64,000 nucleotides of DNA from Corynebacterium glyciniphilum AJ 3170 (GTDB lineage Bacteria; Actinomycetota; Actinomycetes; Mycobacteriales; Mycobacteriaceae), in the NCBI RefSeq assembly GCF_000626675.1, contig NZ_CP006842.1:3410001-3474000 (forward strand), given 5' to 3'. Positions 59,905 to 64,000 of the stretch are shown one piece after another (positions within the stretch are counted from its first letter, which is position 1; the number at the start of each line of letters is the position of its first letter). Made by a program: the position numbers and the translations under genes. The notes beneath the pieces are model-generated. The model saw only the letters and a list, made by a program, of their open reading frames with translations. It made no database searches and was not told where the DNA came from.

Positions 59905-61428
59905 TCACACTCCCCTGCTGAGGTCCGAGAACTTCGAGTAGTGCAGCTGGTGTGCGACCTGGATCGTGCCGATGGGGCCACCGCGGTGCTTGGCCAGAAT
60001 CAGGTCGGCCTCGCCGGCTCGCTCATGATCCCTGTTCTGGGCGTCCGGGCGGTTGATGAGGAGGACGATGTCGGCGTCCTGCTCCAGCGAGCCGGACTCA
60101 CGCAGGTCCGACACACGCGGGAGCGCGTCGTCACCACGTGACTCCACGCCACGGTTCAGCTGCGAAATCGCGATCAAGGGCACGTCAACCTCCTTGGCAA
60201 GAAGCTTCAGCTGACGCGAGAACTCGGAAACCTCCTGCTGACGGGACTCGACCTTCTTACCCGAACTCATCAGCTGCAGGTAGTCGACGACGATCAAGCC
60301 GAGGTCGTGCTTCTGCTTGAGCCGCCGTGCCTTGGCCCGGATTTCCGTCATCGTGAGGTTGGGTGAATCGTCGATGTAGATCGGCGCATTCTCGATGGCG
60401 GTGACCCGCTGGGTCAGTTTGTCCCACTGCGAGTCCACCATCTTGCCGCCACGCATCACCGACAGCGGCACTTCAGCCTCTGCGGAGAACACACGCATCA
60501 TCACCTCAGATTTGCTCATCTCGAGGGAGAACAGCACCGAGGCACGATTCTGCTGAACCGACACCGAACGCATGAAGTCCATGGCCAGAGTGGACTTACC
60601 TACACCTGGACGGGCCGCGACGATGATCATCTGACCGCCGCGCAGACCGTTCGTCATCTCGTCGAGTTCGCTGAAGCCGGTGAGCACCCCCTCACCCTGG
60701 CCATCACCGTTCTCAAGTGCATCCAGTTCGTCCATGGTGGACTCCAGCAGATCCTGGAGCACCATGTAGTCCTCCGACGCAGACTCGTTGGTGATGTTGA
60801 ACATCTCCTGCTGCGCACGGTCCACGACACTCTCGAGCTCGTTCCCCTCCAGCCCGGAATAGCCGTACTGCACGATCCTGGTCCCCGCAGACACCAGACG
60901 GCGCAGGACGGCCTTCTCGGCGACGAGGTCCGCGTAGTAACCGGCATTGGCCGCGGTCGGGACTTTGGAGGACAGTTCGTGCAGATACGGTGCGCCACCC
61001 ACGCTGTCGAGGATGGCGTTGTTGTCCAGCCGCCCTGCGAGGATCACGGGATCGACCTCCATGCCCTCGCCGTAGAGCTCAAGCATGGTCTCATAGATCG
61101 TCCGGTGTGCCGGGCGGTAGAAATCGTCCGGACGAAGACGCTCGACGACATCAGCGATGGCGTCCTTACTCAGCATCATGCCACCGAGCACGCCCATCTC
61201 CGCCTCGGTGTTCTGCGGCATCTGTCGTGGCTCGGCGAATGCGCCACCTGCACCGGTGCCGGTGTCCCGTCGCTTGTAGCTTCCCCGCCCCCCGGAGCCA
61301 CCCTGGCCGGACGGCTGCGCTGACGCGAAAGCCTCACTGTCCCACTGGTCAGGCTCCGGCGGCAGGGGAGCGTCCCCCATGTCGTCGGCGAAGCTGTCGC
61401 GTGCCCGTTCCGGTGTGCTCATGTCCAT
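59905..61428 (-). CDS. dnaB: Replicative DNA helicase DnaB
   Basis: DnaB unwinds DNA at the replication fork. From ATG 61428 the protein has 507 residues, with an N-terminal extension rich in Gly/Ser (about 45 residues), the N-terminal domain NTEAEMGVLGGMMLSKDAI, and the RecA-like domain with Walker A IVAARPGVGKSTLAMDF (about 270-280), LGLIVVDYLQLM as Walker B, and the C-terminal VAHQLHYSKFSDL. No intein interrupts the ATPase, unlike in M. tuberculosis. The GGAGGGGG site lies 11 bases upstream of ATG 61428 and nearer than for other choices. Upstream lies a group of DnaA-box-like sequences. Confidence 0.96.
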   Translation of the reverse strand: MDMSTPERARDSFADDMGDAPLPPEPDQWDSEAFASAQPSGQGGSGGRGSYKRRDTGTGAGGAFAEPRQMPQNTEAEMGVLGGMMLSKDAIADVVERLRPDDFYRPAHRTIYETMLELYGEGMEVDPVILAGRLDNNAILDSVGGAPYLHELSSKVPTAANAGYYADLVAEKAVLRRLVSAGTRIVQYGYSGLEGNELESVVDRAQQEMFNITNESASEDYMVLQDLLESTMDELDALENGDGQGEGVLTGFSELDEMTNGLRGGQMIIVAARPGVGKSTLAMDFMRSVSVQQNRASVLFSLEMSKSEVMMRVFSAEAEVPLSVMRGGKMVDSQWDKLTQRVTAIENAPIYIDDSPNLTMTEIRAKARRLKQKHDLGLIVVDYLQLMSSGKKVESRQQEVSEFSRQLKLLAKEVDVPLIAISQLNRGVESRGDDALPRVSDLRESGSLEQDADIVLLINRPDAQNRDHERAGEADLILAKHRGGPIGTIQVAHQLHYSKFSDLSRGV

Positions 61429-61497
61429 GATTCTAGCCCCCTCCTCGCACTTCCTCGGCCTCCGGATAATCCTACGCGACGCACTACGGCGGGAAAG

Positions 61498-61794
61498 TTG
61501 TCCACAGGTGGTGTGCGTGAACTGTGGAGAAAATGTGCGCTCGTCCGCATCCGCGCAGTTCCGCTTGTGGATAACCTGTGGACAGAAACCGTACTGACCT
61601 GCCTTTATTCGCAAACACGCTGGTGAACGACCCAAAAGTGTGAAATATAAACACGGTGGCACCGTGGACAACATGTGTAACCGCAGGCCAAGCGAGAGCA
61701 TCGCAGCATTCTCCGAGGTCACGGCATAACTAAATATGCGCATAAATCCCGAATATCGACGGAGGCTATCCCGAGTTGTCCACAGTTATCCACA
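61498..61794. promoter_or_regulatory. Cluster of DnaA-box-like 9-mers upstream of dnaB
   Basis: Matching or near-matching DnaA boxes (TTWTNCACA type) are: TTGTCCACA 61498-61506; TGTGGAGAA 61523-61531; TGTGGATAA 61566-61574; TGTGGACAG 61577-61585; CGTGGACAA 61663-61671; TTGTCCACA 61776-61784; TTATCCACA 61786-61794. Two of them are perfect TTATCCACA on either strand. Between them are AT-rich stretches (about 61638-61652 and 61727-61757). This is far above chance for 300 bp. There is no dnaA or dnaN here, so it is probably control of dnaB by DnaA or a DnaA-titrating site rather than the main origin. Confidence 0.75.
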
Positions 61795-61848
61795 GGGCGG
61801 TGATGTCCTGTGCACAACAGTACCGGTGAGCGCGTGCCCGGATACGCC

Positions 61849-61889
61849 ACAGGCCCGCCGACCGGTCGGAATGACCGGGGCGGGCCTGT
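61849..61889. terminator. Long hairpin downstream of rplI
   Basis: Outer arms ACAGGCCCGCC (61849-61859) and GGCGGGCCTGT (61879-61889) pair perfectly; inner arms CCGGTC and GACCGG add six more base pairs around a GGAAT loop. It lies about 165 bases beyond the rplI stop and 60 bases from the nearest DnaA box. No T-tract follows on either side. It probably ends the rpsF-ssb-rplI transcript. Confidence 0.6.
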
Positions 61890-62053
61890 CTGGCGATGCT
61901 GTTGTCTTACAGATGGTGGCGTTCTTCGCCGCCTGTGCGGATACCCGGACTGCGGACACACGCCGGTTGTCTAGGCCGGGACCCCGGGTGTCTAAGCCGG
62001 GGGTGTCCGAAGAACCGTAGCGGGTTCCTGCGACAGGGGAGACGAGGAGAGAA

Positions 62054-62509
62054 CTACTTCTCTGCGACGACCTTGAAGTTCAGCGACGCGACGACCTGCG
62101 GGTGCAGCTTCACGTCGACGTTGTAGGAACCGGTCGCCTTGACGTCACCCTGGTTCAGGACGATGGTGCGCTTGTCGAGCTCGCGACCGCCTGCAGCCTT
62201 CACGGCAGCGGCGACGTCCTCGGCGGTGACAGAGCCGAACAGCTTGCCCTGCTCCGAGGTACGCACGGTGACCGTGACGTTGTTCAGGCGGTCGATCTCG
62301 CCCTTGACCTCGCGGGCGTGGTCGAGGTCGCGAATGACCTTGTCCTGCTGGGCACGGCGGATGTTCTCCACCTGACGCTCAGCGCCACGGGTGGCGGTGA
62401 TGGCGTAGCCGCGCGGCAGCAGGAAGTTGCGTCCGTAGCCGGCCTTGACCTCGACGATGTCACCGGGGACACCGAGGTTGTCGACGGCGGCGGTGAGGAT
62501 CAGCTTCAT
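62054..62509 (-). CDS. rplI: Ribosomal protein bL9
   Basis: The 151-residue protein starts MKLILTAAVDNLGVPGDIVEVKAGYGRNFLLPRGYA, the signature of L9, and has the C-terminal domain VTAEDVAAAVKAAGGRELDKR. L9 stabilises the L1 stalk region of the large subunit. ATG 62509 is the family start, preceded by GAAAGG. It is the third gene of the rpsF-ssb-rplI group. The rpsR gene, often between ssb and rplI, is absent. Confidence 0.97.
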   Translation of the reverse strand: MKLILTAAVDNLGVPGDIVEVKAGYGRNFLLPRGYAITATRGAERQVENIRRAQQDKVIRDLDHAREVKGEIDRLNNVTVTVRTSEQGKLFGSVTAEDVAAAVKAAGGRELDKRTIVLNQGDVKATGSYNVDVKLHPQVVASLNFKVVAEK

Positions 62510-62573
62510 GATCCGTAGCCTTTCATGGTTTCGGTAGATCCCGAGGGATCCGGGGGTGAACTCACACGGCAGA

Positions 62574-63200
62574 TCAGAACGGCGGTTCGTCGCCGCCGTC
62601 GAAACCGGACTGCGGAGCGGAGTTCCACGGGTCATCGTCCGGCGCGGCGTTGCGCCCGCCGAACCCACCCTGGTTACCGGCGTTACCGCCGTAACCCTGG
62701 CTGGGCTGACCACCCTGGTTTCCCTGCTGACCGCCGAAACCACCCTGGCTTCGGTTTCCACCGAAGCCTCCCTGGTTGCCGGCCTGGCCGCCGCCCTGCG
62801 GGGCCTGCTGGCCACCGAAGTTCCCACCCTGGCGGGGGGTCTTGGTGACCTGGGTCGTGGCGTACTTCAGGGACGGACCGACCTCGTCGGCCTCGACCTC
62901 GAACACGGTGCGCTTCTCGCCCTCACGGGTCTCGAAGGAGCGCTGCCGCAGCCGACCAGTGACAATAACCCGGTCACCCTTGGTGAGCGAGTTCGCCACG
63001 TTCTCGGCCGCCTGCCGCCACACGTTGCATTGAAGGAACAGTGCTTCGCCGTCCACCCACTGATTCGACTGGGAATCAAACCGGCGCGGCGTGGAGGCCA
63101 CACGGAAGTTCGCGACGGCGGAACCGCTGGGGGTGTACCTCAGCTCGGGATCCGCGACGAGATTTCCGACGACGGTGATCGGGGTGTCTCCCTGTGCCAT
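62574..63200 (-). CDS. ssb: Single-stranded DNA-binding protein
   Basis: SSB protects single-stranded DNA in replication and repair. The OB fold spans about residues 1-115: [44 protein letters not shown] and [35 protein letters not shown] 90-residue linker of Gly/Gln/Asn repeats (GGNFGG, QGGFGG type) follows, and the C-terminal tip DDEPPF-like acidic end (GGDEPPF) recruits partner proteins. Length 208 residues. It follows rpsF after 65 bp. Confidence 0.97.
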   Translation of the reverse strand: MAQGDTPITVVGNLVADPELRYTPSGSAVANFRVASTPRRFDSQSNQWVDGEALFLQCNVWRQAAENVANSLTKGDRVIVTGRLRQRSFETREGEKRTVFEVEADEVGPSLKYATTQVTKTPRQGGNFGGQQAPQGGGQAGNQGGFGGNRSQGGFGGQQGNQGGQPSQGYGGNAGNQGGFGGRNAAPDDDPWNSAPQSGFDGGDEPPF

Positions 63201-63265
63201 GTCAGTTTCTCCTGTCAGTCGATGTCAGTGTCGGTTCGACGTTGATGCAGATGCCGCGAAGACGC

Positions 63266-63565
63266 TTACTTGGCGTCCTTGCGCAGCACCTTCGTGCGCA
63301 TGATGATGTCGTTCAGGTTCAGAACGCGGTCGAGCTCCTGGACGGTGGCCGACTCACAGTTCAGGTCGACGACAGCGTAGATGCCCTCGTCCTGCTTGTT
63401 GATCGGGTACTCCAGGCGACGCTTGCCCCAGATGTCAACCTTGTCGACCGTACCGTTGTCCTTGCGGACCGTCTCCAGGAACTTGTCCAGGGACGGGGAA
63501 ACGGTGCGCTCATCCTGTGACGGGTCGATGATAATCATCATCTCGTATTGACGCACGGACCTCAT
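63266..63565 (-). CDS. rpsF: Ribosomal protein bS6
   Basis: The 99-residue protein starts [22 protein letters not shown] and has [26 protein letters not shown], the S6 pattern. S6 binds S18 and 16S rRNA in the small subunit. ATG 63565 is set by AGGAGGTG directly upstream. It is the first gene of the ssb-rplI group. A hairpin GTTGC-TGAC-GCAAC lies early in the leader (about 63629-63642). Confidence 0.96.
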   Translation of the reverse strand: MRSVRQYEMMIIIDPSQDERTVSPSLDKFLETVRKDNGTVDKVDIWGKRRLEYPINKQDEGIYAVVDLNCESATVQELDRVLNLNDIIMRTKVLRKDAK

Positions 63566-63646
63566 CACCTCCTGTGGTCTAGTGTTTTTTCGGCCGTGAC
63601 CGGGAGTGGTTACGGCAGGAGGGTTCGTTGCGTCAGCAACCTGATC

Positions 63647-63675
63647 AGGATACACGCCACACGCCGTCTACCCAA
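63647..63675 (-). promoter_or_regulatory. Promoter of the rpsF-ssb-rplI group
   Basis: On the minus strand a -35 TTGGGT (63670-63675) and a -10 TATCCT (63647-63652) are spaced by exactly 17 bases. Transcription would start near 63640, leaving a leader of about 75 bases. Confidence 0.6.
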
Positions 63676-63676
63676 G

Positions 63677-63877
63677 TTATCCGGACGCAGGTCCCGCCGT
63701 CCCCCAGAACACGGCGACGATCACAGGGACCACCGTGATGAAGACGATCGCTGCACCGAACAAACTCCAGATCACCGCAGGGCGACGCTTCGCCATGAAA
63801 CTGGCGAAGGATCCGCCGAACAGCAGGAATCCGATGAAGACGCTGCCCATGGTGATCAGCAGCTCTGTACTGGACAT
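63677..63877 (-). CDS. Small two-helix membrane protein
   Basis: The 66-residue product has two hydrophobic segments (LLITMGSVFIGFLLFGGSFASF and VIWSLFGAAIVFITVVPVIVAVFW) joined by a short basic loop (AKRRP). No family is recognised. It lies between the putative penicillin-binding protein gene and rpsF on the same strand. Start at 63877; a better ribosome site is not visible. Confidence 0.6.
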   Translation of the reverse strand: MSSTELLITMGSVFIGFLLFGGSFASFMAKRRPAVIWSLFGAAIVFITVVPVIVAVFWGTAGPASG

Positions 63878-63889
63878 AATCGCCGCAGA

Positions 63890-64000
63890 TCAGAGGTTGT
63901 TGAGGAAGTCGTCGATCATCCGTCCGATGTCGGTGTCCTGTCCGGTGCCGTTACCGGTGTCGGCCCCGGTGTCCGGAACATCGTTCGCGGCACCGCCCGT
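63890..64000 (-). CDS. C-terminal end of a protein, probably a penicillin-binding protein (partial)
   Basis: The last 36 codons are in the window: a low-complexity Gly/Thr/Asp stretch (DTGADTGNGTGQDTD) and IGRMIDDFLNNL followed by TGA. The gene runs off the right edge. In related genomes the gene before rpsF is a bifunctional transglycosylase/transpeptidase (ponA1), whose C-terminus is also of low complexity; the assignment comes from position, not from domain content. Confidence 0.45.
   Translation of the reverse strand, partial: TGGAANDVPDTGADTGNGTGQDTDIGRMIDDFLNNL

Noticed and set aside
59905..61428. Intein in DnaB
   Set aside because: The Walker A region and flanks are continuous and the length is normal.
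61498..61794. Main chromosomal origin oriC
   Set aside because: No dnaA, dnaN or rpmH gene is next to it; in corynebacteria the origin lies with dnaA. I keep it as a DnaA-box cluster only.
62510..62573. rpsR gene between ssb and rplI
   Set aside because: The gap is only about 65 bases and contains no S18 sequence.

Overview
The window is a stretch of high-GC actinobacterial chromosome that reads as Corynebacterium or a close mycolate-containing relative. The evidence is a DprE1/DprE2 pair and a GlfT1-type galactofuranosyltransferase (arabinogalactan synthesis), two GtrA proteins, an Lsr2 nucleoid protein, and a rpsF-ssb-rplI-dnaB block. Species assignment from sequence alone is not safe. I see no tRNA, rRNA, CRISPR array or prophage.

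Layout. 0-13 kb: an APC permease, Lsr2, then a group that looks functionally linked: SRPBCC protein, ferrochelatase, a DDE-less IS630-type DNA-binding protein, TspO-like protein, MarR regulator, NAD(P)-binding epimerase, and a tightly coupled operon of a fused FAD oxidoreductase-DUF1365 protein, two cyclopropane/methyl-fatty-acid synthase-type methyltransferases and a DUF1295 protein. That operon resembles the Rv0449c-Rv0446c block beside sigK in M. tuberculosis, but here a MarR regulator sits beside it and no sigma factor is visible. Several intergenic regions of this group share TAGCTA/TAACTA-type palindromes, which suggests one regulon around porphyrin and membrane lipid chemistry. 13-23.5 kb: cell-envelope block (glfT1, two gtrA, five uncharacterised proteins including a 1025-residue repeat-type protein, dprE1-dprE2).

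23.5-28 kb: an accessory islet beginning directly after dprE2. It holds a possible Fic remnant, a truncated P-loop ATPase preceded by four phased GTACAC repeats, an 815-residue protein with a PD-(D/E)XK nuclease-like core, and a frameshifted IS5-type transposase. This is the best candidate for an undescribed, defence-like system in the window. 28-42.4 kb: Old Yellow Enzyme, copper chaperone and copper ATPase behind a CsoR-type operator, a secreted lipase, a six-gene catabolic operon (two SDRs, MFS importer, CoA ligase, thiolase, TetR) behind a palindromic operator, a lipoprotein, and an AT-rich orphan SUKH immunity-type gene. 42.6-54.5 kb: GH3 beta-glucosidase, a second secreted lipase, gluconate kinase and permease, an SDR, an Rv2629-like baeRF protein, a FUSC-type transporter, a secreted DUF218 protein and a DHA2 exporter. 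54.7-59.9 kb: PspA, alcohol dehydrogenase, thioredoxin, a DUF4442 protein, a paired CrcB fluoride channel, and divergent YceI/MarR sharing a 22-bp palindrome. 59.9-64 kb: dnaB, a 300-bp cluster of DnaA-box-like sequences upstream of dnaB, rplI, ssb, rpsF, a small membrane protein and the last codons of what is probably a penicillin-binding protein.

Many genes are translationally coupled (ATGA or GTGA overlaps), several promoters look leaderless, and convergent gene pairs often abut or share a hairpin. All assignments come from reading motifs by eye; no database search was run.
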